A stretch of DNA of 42,912 nucleotides from Phenylobacterium sp. (GTDB lineage: Bacteria; Pseudomonadota; Alphaproteobacteria; Caulobacterales; Caulobacteraceae), in NCBI RefSeq assembly GCF_024508875.1, contig NZ_JANINU010000094.1, forward strand, positions 1 to 42,912. Direction: 5' to 3'. Shown piece by piece: positions 33,387 through 40,561 of the stretch. How positions within the stretch are numbered: position 1 is the first letter of the stretch; every line of letters begins with the position of its first letter. Made by a program: the position numbers and the translations under genes. The notes under the pieces were generated by a model. It did not search any database. It was not told the origin of the DNA and worked only from the letters and a program-made list of their open reading frames with translations.

Positions 33387-34730
33387 TCAGGTCGGCCAGG
33401 TCTCGGGACTCATCGCAAGGACCTCGCCGGCAAAGTGCAGCCCGCCGCAGATCAGGACGTGGGGCGCCGGGCCGTCGGTCTCAAGGGCGCGCGCCACGGC
33501 GTCGGAGACGTTCGCCGCCGTCTCGGGCTGCAATCCGGCGCGGACGCCAGCCTCCATCAGCTCGTCCGTGGTCGCTGCGATGGGGCTGTCGAAGCCGGTG
33601 ACGATCACCCGCGGCCGCATCTCGGCGAAGGGGCGGAAGAAGCCCTCGGCGTCCTTGCGCGCGAACATGCCCGTGACCAGCACCAGCGGACGTGGGTCGC
33701 GGTCGACGATGCGGCTCGCGGCTTCGGCCAGCGCCCGGCCGGCGTGGGGATTGTGGCCCCCGTCCAGCCAGAGGTCGGCGCCGCGCGCCCGGGCGAGTTC
33801 CGCCAGCGGGCCCGCCGTCAGGCGCTGCATCCGCGCCGGCCAGACCGTGGACGTGACGCCGCTCGCCAGGTCTTCGTCGCTGAGGGTCCGGTCGAACGTC
33901 AGCGCCGCGGCGACGGCCAGCCCGGCATTGTCGAACTGGTAGCCGCCGAACAGGCTGGGCGCGGGCAGGTCCAGCAGACGATCGGGCATCTGAACCAGCA
34001 AGCGCCCCCGCTCCTCCCAGGCGTCGAAGTCGCGGCCCATCAGCAACATGGGGGCCATCCGGTCATCCGCCTCCCGCTCGATCATCTCCATCGCCTCGTC
34101 CATCTGCCGCGCGACGACGACGGGGCGACCGCGCTTGATGATCCCGGCCTTCTCCCAGGCGATCTTGGAAAGGCCGGGCCCCAGCATCTCCAGGTGATCG
34201 TAGTCCACGGGCGTGATCACGCTGACCGCGGGAGCGTCGAAGATGTTGGTGGCGTCGAACCGGCCGCCCAGGCCCACCTCGACGATGCACAGGTCGGCCG
34301 GGGTCTCGGCGAAAGCGGCGAAGGCCAGGACGGTGGTGATCTCGAAGAAGCTGATGGGCTCGCCGGCGTTGGCGGCTTCCAGCCGGTCGGTCAGGTCGGT
34401 GAGCTGCTCGTCGGTGATCAGCTTGCCCGCCAGCCGGATCCGCTCCGCGAACCGCACGAGATGGGGCGATGTCAGCGCGTGGACGCGAAGCCCGGCGGCT
34501 TCGCCGATCGCGCGCAGGTAGGCGACGGTCGAGCCCTTCCCGTTGGTGCCCGCCACGTGGATCACCGGCGGCAGCTTCTTCTCGGGATGGCCCAGCGCCG
34601 CGAGTAGGCGTTCCACCCGCCCCGTGGTCAGGTCGATCAGCGTCGGATGGTTGGCGCGCAGGCGCTGGATCACCGCGTCCGAGGCGCGGATCGGGTCGTG
34701 ACCGGGGTCGGGGGGAAGGTCGGTGACCAT
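33387..34730 (-). CDS. folC: Bifunctional folylpolyglutamate / dihydrofolate synthase
   Basis: 447 residues, Mur-ligase family. Adds glutamate to dihydropteroate and to folates with ATP. The P-loop HVAGTNGKGST has Lys65; LTSPHLVRFAERIRL is the substrate-binding Omega region; VEVGLGGRFDATN, DYDHLEMLG and WEKAGIIK follow in the usual order; the C-terminal domain has LDGGHNPHAG. Upstream (minus strand) a 140-base gap with an inverted repeat separates it from accD; the accD-folC order is standard in Alphaproteobacteria. The small membrane protein gene follows 12 bases downstream. Confidence 0.96.
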   Translation of the reverse strand: MVTDLPPDPGHDPIRASDAVIQRLRANHPTLIDLTTGRVERLLAALGHPEKKLPPVIHVAGTNGKGSTVAYLRAIGEAAGLRVHALTSPHLVRFAERIRLAGKLITDEQLTDLTDRLEAANAGEPISFFEITTVLAFAAFAETPADLCIVEVGLGGRFDATNIFDAPAVSVITPVDYDHLEMLGPGLSKIAWEKAGIIKRGRPVVVARQMDEAMEMIEREADDRMAPMLLMGRDFDAWEERGRLLVQMPDRLLDLPAPSLFGGYQFDNAGLAVAAALTFDRTLSDEDLASGVTSTVWPARMQRLTAGPLAELARARGADLWLDGGHNPHAGRALAEAASRIVDRDPRPLVLVTGMFARKDAEGFFRPFAEMRPRVIVTGFDSPIAATTDELMEAGVRAGLQPETAANVSDAVARALETDGPAPHVLICGGLHFAGEVLAMSPETWPT

Positions 34731-34732
34731 CT

Positions 34733-34862
34733 AGATGCTCCCCCTATGAGGGAGCTCCAGCGGCGCACAGCGCCGATGGAGAGGGGGTTTCAGCCACGAA
34801 CGGAGAGATTTGGGCGCTAAACCGCCTCTCATTTCGCGAGCTCCCCTGGCCGGGGAGCATCT
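34733..34862. repeat. Inverted repeat filling the accD-folC gap
   Basis: Arm AGATGCTCCCCCTATGAGGG.. (34733-34757, ending GAGCTC) and arm GAGCTCCCCTGGCCGGGGAGC.. (34838-34862, ending ATCT) are near-perfect reverse complements, differing in a few central bases. They enclose about 80 bases with no gene. The sequence differs from the 3535-3693 element but has the same design. It could end or attenuate the accD transcript before folC, or be a mobile REP/MITE-like element; neither is proven. Confidence 0.7.
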
Positions 34863-34870
34863 ACCGGACA

Positions 34871-35788
34871 TCAGGCGGCTTTCGAGTGCTCACGCCCCAT
34901 CATAAGGGTCTTCAGGATCGAACTCAGCTTTTCCGGAAGATCTTTCCGCGCGACCACCTGATCGACCATGCCGCGCTCGACGAGGAACTCCGAGCGCTGG
35001 AAGCCCGGCGGCAGGGTTTCGCGGATGGTCTGCTCGATTACCCGGCGGCCCGAGAAGCCGATGGTGGCGTTGGGCTCGGCCAGGTGCACGTCGCCCAGCA
35101 TGGCGTACGAAGCGGTCACGCCGCCGGTGGTCGGGTCGGTCAGCACCACGATGTAGGGCAGCCCGGCGGCCTTCACCTCGTTCAACGCCAGTGTCGTGCG
35201 GGCCATTTGCATAAGGGACAGCGTGCCCTCCTGCATGCGCGCGCCGCCCGAGGCGGTGAAGATCACCAGCGGAACGCCGCGCTTCACAGCCTCCTTGGCC
35301 GCGACCACGAAGGTCTCGCCCGCGGCCATGCCCAGGCTGCCGCCCATGAAGGCGAAGTCCTGCACGATCACGACCGTCGGCTGGCCCTGGATGTGGCCGT
35401 AGCCGACGGCCATGGAGTCCTGCTCGCCCGTGGTCTTGCGGGCCGCCTTCAGCCGTTCGGGGTACGGCTTGTCGTCCGGAAAGCCGAGTGGATCGTCGGG
35501 CACGACCGGCGTGGCGATGCGCTCGTACTGGGCGTCGTCGAAGGTGTAGTCCAGGCGCAGCTTCGAGCCGATGCGCATGTGGGCGCCCGACGGCGTGACC
35601 CACAGCGCGGCCTCGAGGTCGGGCCGGTACAGCATCTCGCCGGAATCGGGGTCCTTGACCCACAGGTTCTCGGGCGTGTCCTTCTTGGTCAGGCCACGGA
35701 CGCCGGGCGCGATCCGGGAGAGCCACCCGCGGCGGCGCTCGGCCGGCGGCCGGTTGGGTTTGTCGTTACGCTGTTCAGCCATCGCCAT
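34871..35788 (-). CDS. accD: Acetyl-CoA carboxylase carboxyltransferase subunit beta, lacking zinc-ribbon cysteines
   Basis: 305 residues. With AccA it transfers the carboxyl group from biotin-carrier protein to acetyl-CoA, the committed step of fatty acid synthesis. The carboxyltransferase core is intact: EQDSMAVGYGHIQGQP, FMGGSLGMAAGE, FTASGGARMQEGTLSLMQM, DPTTGGVTASYAMLGD, GFSGRRVIEQTI. The N-terminal region that normally holds a four-cysteine zinc ribbon reads WVKDPDSGEMLYRPDLEAALW (42-62) and VTPSGAHMRI: each Cys position is Asp, Ser, Thr or Ser. The ribbon's fold-forming residues around them are kept. Its start lies 5 bases after trpA. Either start (35788 or 35782) is possible. AccD identity is not in doubt; loss of zinc is a direct reading. 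Confidence 0.95.
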   Translation of the reverse strand: MAMAEQRNDKPNRPPAERRRGWLSRIAPGVRGLTKKDTPENLWVKDPDSGEMLYRPDLEAALWVTPSGAHMRIGSKLRLDYTFDDAQYERIATPVVPDDPLGFPDDKPYPERLKAARKTTGEQDSMAVGYGHIQGQPTVVIVQDFAFMGGSLGMAAGETFVVAAKEAVKRGVPLVIFTASGGARMQEGTLSLMQMARTTLALNEVKAAGLPYIVVLTDPTTGGVTASYAMLGDVHLAEPNATIGFSGRRVIEQTIRETLPPGFQRSEFLVERGMVDQVVARKDLPEKLSSILKTLMMGREHSKAA

Positions 35789-35793
35789 GGTTT

Positions 35794-36621
35794 TCAGACC
35801 GGGACCCGACGCGCGAAGCGCACAGCCTTAGCTAGAGATTCCACTTTGGAAAGAACTCGCCGGGTCACGTCTTCGTTCAAATCCACTGCTTCGGCCACTT
35901 CGTCCACAAGCGCGGACCCCACGACCACGGCGTCGGCGACCTGCGCTATAGCCGAAGCTCGCTCCGGTGTCTTGATTCCGAAGCCGACTGCGACCGGAAG
36001 TCCCGAAGCCTTGCGGATGCGCTCGACGTTCGGCGCGACCGCCTGGGCGTCGGCTTCCTTCACGCCAGTCACCCCGGCGACCGAGACATAATAGACGAAG
36101 CCCGCAGCCCGTCGGATCACCGTGGGCAGGCGCTTGTCGTCCGTCGTGGGCGTGGTGAGGAAGATCAGGGCCATGCCGTGGGCTTCCAGCGCGTCCGCCA
36201 GCGGATCGGCCTCCTCCGGCGGACAGTCGACCACGATCACACCATCCACCCCGGCCTCGGCGGCTTCGGCGGCGAAGGCCTCGAAGCCCCAGGTCACCAG
36301 CGGGTTCAGATAGCCCATCAGGATGATCGGCGTCGCCTGATCCTCGGCGCGGAACGCGGCGATGGCCTCCAACGTCCCCTTCAGCGTCATGCCCTTGGCG
36401 AGCGCACGCTGGGCGGCGCGCTGGATCGGCGGTCCCTCGGCCATGGGGTCCGAGAACGGGAAGCCCACCTCGATGAGGTCGGCGCCGGCCGCCGGCAGCC
36501 CCTTCAGGATCGCCAGAGCGGTCGCCGCGTCCGGATCGCCGGCCATCACATAGGGCACGAAGGCCGCGCGCCCCTCGGCCTTCAGGGCCGCGAAGCGGGC
36601 GTCGATACGGGCTTTGGTCAA
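35794..36621 (-). CDS. trpA: Tryptophan synthase alpha subunit
   Basis: 275 residues. Cleaves indole-3-glycerol phosphate to indole and glyceraldehyde-3-phosphate and channels indole to TrpB. TIM barrel with the general base Glu51 in LIEVGFPFSDPMAEGPPIQ. The position of the second catalytic acid (Asp60 in E. coli, in the ADGP segment) is Glu62 here. Also present: ILMGYLNPLVTWG, VIVVDCPPEEAD, VYYVSVAGVTG (flexible loop) and the phosphate-binding VGFGIKTPE and VVVGSALV. Twelve bases after trpB and five before accD on the same strand, so one operon. Glu at this place occurs in some other TrpA proteins as I recall. Confidence 0.96.
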   Translation of the reverse strand: MTKARIDARFAALKAEGRAAFVPYVMAGDPDAATALAILKGLPAAGADLIEVGFPFSDPMAEGPPIQRAAQRALAKGMTLKGTLEAIAAFRAEDQATPIILMGYLNPLVTWGFEAFAAEAAEAGVDGVIVVDCPPEEADPLADALEAHGMALIFLTTPTTDDKRLPTVIRRAAGFVYYVSVAGVTGVKEADAQAVAPNVERIRKASGLPVAVGFGIKTPERASAIAQVADAVVVGSALVDEVAEAVDLNEDVTRRVLSKVESLAKAVRFARRVPV

Positions 36622-36633
36622 GTCGTCCGTCCC

Positions 36634-37854
36634 TTAGATCTGACGGCCAAGGTGCGCCGCCACGGTGGCGACGTCCTTGTCGCCGCGGCCCGACAGGTTG
36701 AGCACCACAACGCCGCCCTTGCCCACGTCGCGGGCGATGTCGCCGATCCGAGCCAGGGCGTGCGCCGATTCGATGGCTGGCAGGATGCCTTCCAGCTTCG
36801 AGAGCAGCATGAAGGCGTCCAGCGACTCCGCGTCGGTGGCGGTGAGATAGGTGGCGCGGCCCACGTCGTGGAGCCACGAGTGCTCCGGCCCGATCCCGGG
36901 ATAGTCCAGGCCCGCCGAGATCGAGTGCGCCTCGGTGATCTGGCCTTCGCGGTCCTGCAGCAGGTAGGTCATATTGCCGTGCAGGACGCCCGGACGGCCG
37001 CCGTTGATCGCCGCGGCGTGGCGCTCGGTGTCCATACCCTCACCGGCGGCCTCGACCCCGTAGAGCTTCACGCCCTCGTCGTTCAGGAACGGGTGGAAGA
37101 TGCCGATGGCGTTGGAGCCGCCGCCCACGCAGGCCACCACGGCGTCCGGAAGCCGGCCCTCGGCCTCCTGAATCTGCGCGCGCGCCTCCTGGCCGATCAC
37201 CGACTGGAAGTCGCGGACCATCTCCGGATACGGGTGCATGCCGGCGGCGGTGCCGATCAGGTAGTAGGTGTCGTGGACGTTGGTGACCCAGTCGCGCAGG
37301 GCCTCGTTCATGGCGTCCTTGAGGGTCGCCGAGCCGCTTGTCACCGGCCGCACCTCGGCCCCCAGCAGGTTCATGCGGAAGACGTTGGGCTTCTGCCGCT
37401 CGACGTCCACCGCGCCCATGTAGACCACGCAGGGAAGGCCGAAGCGGGCGCAGACCGTGGCCGTCGCCACCCCGTGCTGGCCGGCGCCGGTCTCGGCGAT
37501 AATCCGGGTCTTGCCCATCCGCATGGCCAGCAGGATCTGGCCCATGCAGTTGTTGATCTTGTGCGAGCCGGTGTGATTCAGCTCCTCGCGCTTCAGGTAG
37601 ATCTTCGCGCCGCCGAAATGCTCGGTCAGGCGGCTGGCGAAATAGAGCGGCGAGGGACGGCCCACATAGTGGGTCAGATAGCCCTTGAGCTCTGCCTGGA
37701 ACGCCGGATCGACCTTGGCCGCCGCCCAGGCGGCGCTGAGGTCGTGGACCAGAGGCATCAGGGTCTCGGGCACGTACTGGCCGCCGTAGTCGCCGAAGCG
37801 CCCCTTGGCGTCCGGGTAGGCGGTGTAATCGTTGGGGCGGGCGGGCGCGTTCAT
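36634..37854 (-). CDS. trpB: Tryptophan synthase beta subunit
   Basis: 406 residues. PLP enzyme joining indole and serine to make tryptophan. PLP is held by Lys99 in the HTGSHKINN motif; the phosphate is bound by [31 protein letters not shown] with the substrate Glu, and [16 protein letters not shown] are family hallmarks. The N terminus [14 protein letters not shown] is also typical. It starts 16 bases after trpF and ends 12 bases before trpA. There is no trpCDEG in the window, so tryptophan genes are split between loci, as in other Alphaproteobacteria. Confidence 0.98.
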   Translation of the reverse strand: MNAPARPNDYTAYPDAKGRFGDYGGQYVPETLMPLVHDLSAAWAAAKVDPAFQAELKGYLTHYVGRPSPLYFASRLTEHFGGAKIYLKREELNHTGSHKINNCMGQILLAMRMGKTRIIAETGAGQHGVATATVCARFGLPCVVYMGAVDVERQKPNVFRMNLLGAEVRPVTSGSATLKDAMNEALRDWVTNVHDTYYLIGTAAGMHPYPEMVRDFQSVIGQEARAQIQEAEGRLPDAVVACVGGGSNAIGIFHPFLNDEGVKLYGVEAAGEGMDTERHAAAINGGRPGVLHGNMTYLLQDREGQITEAHSISAGLDYPGIGPEHSWLHDVGRATYLTATDAESLDAFMLLSKLEGILPAIESAHALARIGDIARDVGKGGVVVLNLSGRGDKDVATVAAHLGRQI

Positions 37855-37870
37855 GGCGGCGAAAGTCGTC

Positions 37871-38515
37871 TCAGGCGCGGCGTACAGCGTCGAGGAACGC
37901 CGTGATCAAGGCCGGGTCCTTTAGTCCCGGACCGCGCTCCACGCCAGAGGAAACGTCCACCAGCGGCGCGCCCGAGGCCGAGATCGCCCGCGCGACGTTC
38001 CAGGGATCGAGACCGCCGGCGAGCAGCCACGGCCTGGCGAACCGGCGTCCGGCGAGCAGCGTCCAGTCAAAGGGCTCGCCCAGGCCGCCCGGCCGCTCGG
38101 CGTCCTTCGGCGGCTTGGCGTCGAACATCAGGTGCTCGACCAGGGGCTCGTACGCCCCGGCGGGGGCGAGGTCCGAGGCTTCGGAGACCGGCAGCACCTT
38201 GATCAGACCGCGGCCGGACCGCTGGCCGATTTCGCGCACGCGCGTCGGGCTCTCGCGGCCGTGGAGCTGGATGAGGTCCGGGGAAAGGCCGGCGACGATC
38301 GCATCGACCTCGGCGTCGGTCGGATCGACCGCCAGGGCCACGATCTTGACGTTCCGGGCCCTGGCCGGCGGAGCCAGCCGCGCGGCGGCTTCCGGCGCGA
38401 TGTTGCGGGGGCTCTTGGGAAAGAAGACGAAGCCGATGTGGCTGGCTCCGCCGTCGACGGCGGCGCGGACGCCTTCCGGCGTCGAGAGCCCGCAGATCTT
38501 GGCCGTGACCGTCAT
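37871..38515 (-). CDS. trpF: Phosphoribosylanthranilate isomerase
   Basis: 214 residues. Amadori rearrangement of N-(5-phosphoribosyl)anthranilate in tryptophan synthesis. TIM barrel with the general base Cys8 in AKICGL and the general acid Asp132 in [45 protein letters not shown] and [15 protein letters not shown] are family signatures. First gene of the trpFBA-accD-folC unit. A promoter-like sequence lies directly upstream (38524-38552) and would leave almost no leader; read-through from the methyltransferase gene 54 bases upstream is the alternative. Confidence 0.97.
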   Translation of the reverse strand: MTVTAKICGLSTPEGVRAAVDGGASHIGFVFFPKSPRNIAPEAAARLAPPARARNVKIVALAVDPTDAEVDAIVAGLSPDLIQLHGRESPTRVREIGQRSGRGLIKVLPVSEASDLAPAGAYEPLVEHLMFDAKPPKDAERPGGLGEPFDWTLLAGRRFARPWLLAGGLDPWNVARAISASGAPLVDVSSGVERGPGLKDPALITAFLDAVRRA

Positions 38516-38523
38516 GCGCTGCG

Positions 38524-38552
38524 GATTAAGGGGACCGGCGACCCCGCCGCAA
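38524..38552 (-). promoter_or_regulatory. Possible promoter of the trpFBA-accD-folC unit
   Basis: On the minus strand TTGCGGC (38552-38546), a 14-base spacer, then CCTTAATC (38531-38524) partly match the Caulobacter-type TTGACGS/GCTANAWC. RNA would start within a few bases of the trpF ATG at 38515, so the messenger would be nearly leaderless. Low certainty. Confidence 0.3.
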
Positions 38553-38569
38553 GCCCAATCCGTCCGGAC

Positions 38570-39574
38570 TCAGCCCCGGGTGAGCACCACCGTGCCTTCC
38601 AGCATGAACAGGCGCTTGGCCGAAGGCGGGATGGCGGCGTCGAACTCGTCCAGGATGGCTAGCGCCCACGGGGGCAGCGCCAGGGACGCATCGCCCGTGC
38701 TGAGCCGGATCTGCACCGCCGCCGCGTCGCGATAGAGGGTGGGATGGTCGTTGTGCGGCACGAAGCGGACCTGCGCGAAGCCGCTCTCGCGCGCCATGGC
38801 CTCGAACTGCTCGCGCGAGAAGAGCCACTTGTCGTCCAGGTGGGCGAAATGCGGCGCGGCGGGATCCGGCGCCGTCCGGGCCGCGATATCGATCGCCATG
38901 GCGCGAAGCGTCCGCTCGACGGGGGCCGCCAGGGGATCGCGCCGCAGTTCGGCCTCGGCGAGAATCCGCTGATAGGCGAGGCGCATCAGGCCGTAGCCTT
39001 CGAACGGCTCCAGGAAGATCGCGTGCCCGCCGGGCTTCAGGGCGCGCGCGGCGACCTGCAGGCCGCGCCGGGGATGCACGAGGTGGTGCAGGATCGAGGC
39101 GCCGGTGACGAGGTCGAACCGTCGCGGGGCCACGTGGTCGCTCATCGCGTCCATCACCACCGGCAGCACGCGGTCGGCGAAGCCCGCGTGCTCGGCATAG
39201 TCCGCGAGGATCGCGAGCAGTTCGTACGAGAGGTCCGTAGCCACCTGCCGCGCGCCCGGGAAAAGCTCCAGGCAGGGCACGATCGAATTCACGCCCGAGC
39301 CCGAGCCGAGGTCGAGGACCAGCGGACTGTCGGCGACGCTCACGCCGCTTGCTGCGAGCGCCTGCCGAAACAGCACCAGGAAATGGCCGCTCGCCGCATA
39401 GCGGGCATGATAGCCGTCGGCGTCGGCCTTGAACTGGTCGGAGATGGTGGCGGTGGATGTGTCTTGCGCGATCCGCCATACGGCCGAACGGTCGCCGTCG
39501 GCCGGCACGATCTCGCTCGCCAGCAGGTCGCGCGCCCACTTCGGCGCGGTCGCCACGGTCAGTAGGTCGGACAT
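38570..39574 (-). CDS. Class I SAM-dependent methyltransferase
   Basis: 334 residues from ATG 39574; an in-frame GTG at 39616 has an AGGA touching it, so it is less likely. An N-terminal region (1-85) without known motifs leads to the SAM fold: motif I VLDLGSGSGVNS (around 86-97), the acidic ATDLSYELL after it, VMDAMSDHVAP, motif IV RFDLVTGASILHHL and KPGGHAIFLEPFEGYGLM. The C-terminal 100 residues contain a DDKWLFSREQFEAMARESGF segment typical of small-molecule methyltransferases. The substrate is unknown. It lies between mscL and trpF on the same strand; co-transcription with trp is possible but no functional link is evident. Confidence 0.8.
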   Translation of the reverse strand: MSDLLTVATAPKWARDLLASEIVPADGDRSAVWRIAQDTSTATISDQFKADADGYHARYAASGHFLVLFRQALAASGVSVADSPLVLDLGSGSGVNSIVPCLELFPGARQVATDLSYELLAILADYAEHAGFADRVLPVVMDAMSDHVAPRRFDLVTGASILHHLVHPRRGLQVAARALKPGGHAIFLEPFEGYGLMRLAYQRILAEAELRRDPLAAPVERTLRAMAIDIAARTAPDPAAPHFAHLDDKWLFSREQFEAMARESGFAQVRFVPHNDHPTLYRDAAAVQIRLSTGDASLALPPWALAILDEFDAAIPPSAKRLFMLEGTVVLTRG

Positions 39575-39662
39575 GTTCACCGCCGGACAGGAGTTCACCC
39601 GGACATGGGCGAACACTCCTATCGCGCAGCAAGGTGCGCCGCCTCAACTTTGAGACGAGCGG

Positions 39663-39675
39663 CGTTCGTCGAACG
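39663..39675. promoter_or_regulatory. 13-bp perfect palindrome upstream of the methyltransferase gene
   Basis: CGTTCG-T-CGAACG, a perfect dyad with one central base, in the 108-base gap between mscL and the methyltransferase gene. With a one-base centre it cannot fold as RNA without opening several pairs, so a protein-binding DNA site is more likely. It lies about 90 bases before the methyltransferase start. Confidence 0.35.
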
Positions 39676-39682
39676 ATGAGAT

Positions 39683-40105
39683 CTATCCGGCCTGCCGCGC
39701 CTTCAGCAGGTCGCGGATTTCTGTCAGCAGGGCCTCCTGCGGCGTCGGGGCGGGCGGGGCCGCCTCGGCCTTCTCCGCATGCTCGCGGCGCAGGGAATTC
39801 ACCGCCTTCACCAGCAGGAACACGACCCACGCCACGATCAGGAACTTGATGCCGGCGTTGATCAGCGCACCGTACTGGATCGCCACCAGCTCGCTCGCGG
39901 GGGTCGCCGGGTCGTCCGGTTTCAGCACGATCATCATCTTCGAGAAGTCGACGCCGGACGTCAGCAGGCCGATCGGCGGCATCACCACCTGGTCGACCAG
40001 AACCTTGACGATGTCGTTGAACGCCGCGCCGATGATCACGCCGACCGCCAAGTCGACCACGTTGCCGCGCTGGATAAATTCGCGGAACTCTGAGAACACG
40101 CCCAT
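39683..40105 (-). CDS. mscL: Large-conductance mechanosensitive channel
   Basis: 140 residues. Homopentameric inner-membrane pore that opens under high tension to release solutes on hypo-osmotic shock. N-terminal amphipathic helix SEFREFIQRGNVVDLAVGVIIGAAF containing the first transmembrane pore helix, VVMPPIGLLTSGVDF, a periplasmic loop KPDDPATPASE, then the second helix INAGIKFLIVAWVVFLLVKAVN and a charged C-terminal helix PTPQEALLTEIRDLL. GAGGAGG lies six bases before ATG 40105 but sits in a perfect hairpin. It is 31 bases downstream of ihfB on the same strand. Confidence 0.97.
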   Translation of the reverse strand: MGVFSEFREFIQRGNVVDLAVGVIIGAAFNDIVKVLVDQVVMPPIGLLTSGVDFSKMMIVLKPDDPATPASELVAIQYGALINAGIKFLIVAWVVFLLVKAVNSLRREHAEKAEAAPPAPTPQEALLTEIRDLLKARQAG

Positions 40106-40106
40106 G

Positions 40107-40129
40107 TGGCCCTCCTCGTTAGAGGGCCA
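40107..40129 (-). promoter_or_regulatory. Hairpin enclosing the mscL ribosome binding site
   Basis: TGGCCCTC (40107-40114) and GAGGGCCA (40122-40129) form a perfect 8-bp stem with a 7-base loop, in the 31-base gap between the ihfB stop and the mscL start. On the mRNA the GAGGAGG ribosome binding site lies partly in the loop and partly in the 3' arm of the stem, two bases before AUG. It may limit mscL translation or act as the ihfB 3' hairpin; there is no U-run. Confidence 0.6.
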
Positions 40130-40136
40130 GCCTCGC

Positions 40137-40427
40137 TCAGCCCTCGTCGTCGGCGTTCAGCCGCTCGCGCAGCTCCTTGCCGCTCTTGAAGAAGGGGACG
40201 TGTTTGGCGCGCACGTCAACCGGTTCGCCGGTGCGCGGATTGCGGCCGGCGCGGGCGTCGCGCGAGCGCACCGAAAGGGCGCCGAAGCCCCGCAGCTCGA
40301 CCCGGCCGCCGTCTTCCAGGGCCTCGATCATGCGCTCGAGGATCACGCCCACAACGCGCTCGATATCGCGCTGCGTGAGGTGCGGATTCTCTTCCGCAAG
40401 TTTGGCGATCAGTTCGGACTTGATCAT
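40137..40427 (-). CDS. ihfB: Integration host factor subunit beta
   Basis: 96 residues, DNA-bending nucleoid protein that pairs with IhfA. N terminus [17 protein letters not shown], dimer helices [36 protein letters not shown], the DNA-inserting beta arm with the Pro in [12 protein letters not shown], and [17 protein letters not shown] 40427 is chosen over an in-frame start at 40478 because it gives the family N terminus and has GAGGGG about seven bases upstream. In many Proteobacteria ihfB directly follows rpsA; here a DUF3857 gene lies between. A TTGACC about 80 bases upstream on the same strand may mark a promoter, but no good -10 accompanies it. Confidence 0.95.
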   Translation of the reverse strand: MIKSELIAKLAEENPHLTQRDIERVVGVILERMIEALEDGGRVELRGFGALSVRSRDARAGRNPRTGEPVDVRAKHVPFFKSGKELRERLNADDEG

Positions 40428-40561
40428 ACGCGCCCCTCGAACCGGCGCGACCATGGCGAATGCGGACCCTGCAATCAAGGCGCAAAAGCGGGTTTACCGT
40501 AATCTATGGTCAAGCTTGCATGGACTCGGGCGCCACAACCCCCGCGCGCCGGGGCGGCGCC

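Noticed and set aside
36178..37905. 575-codon plus-strand frame over trpA/trpB
   Set aside because: Antisense shadow of two well-conserved enzymes.
39575..39616. GTG 39616 as start of the methyltransferase
   Set aside because: The AGGA touches the GTG, leaving no spacing, and the added 14 residues show no family pattern; ATG 39574 preferred, though it has only a weak ribosome binding site.
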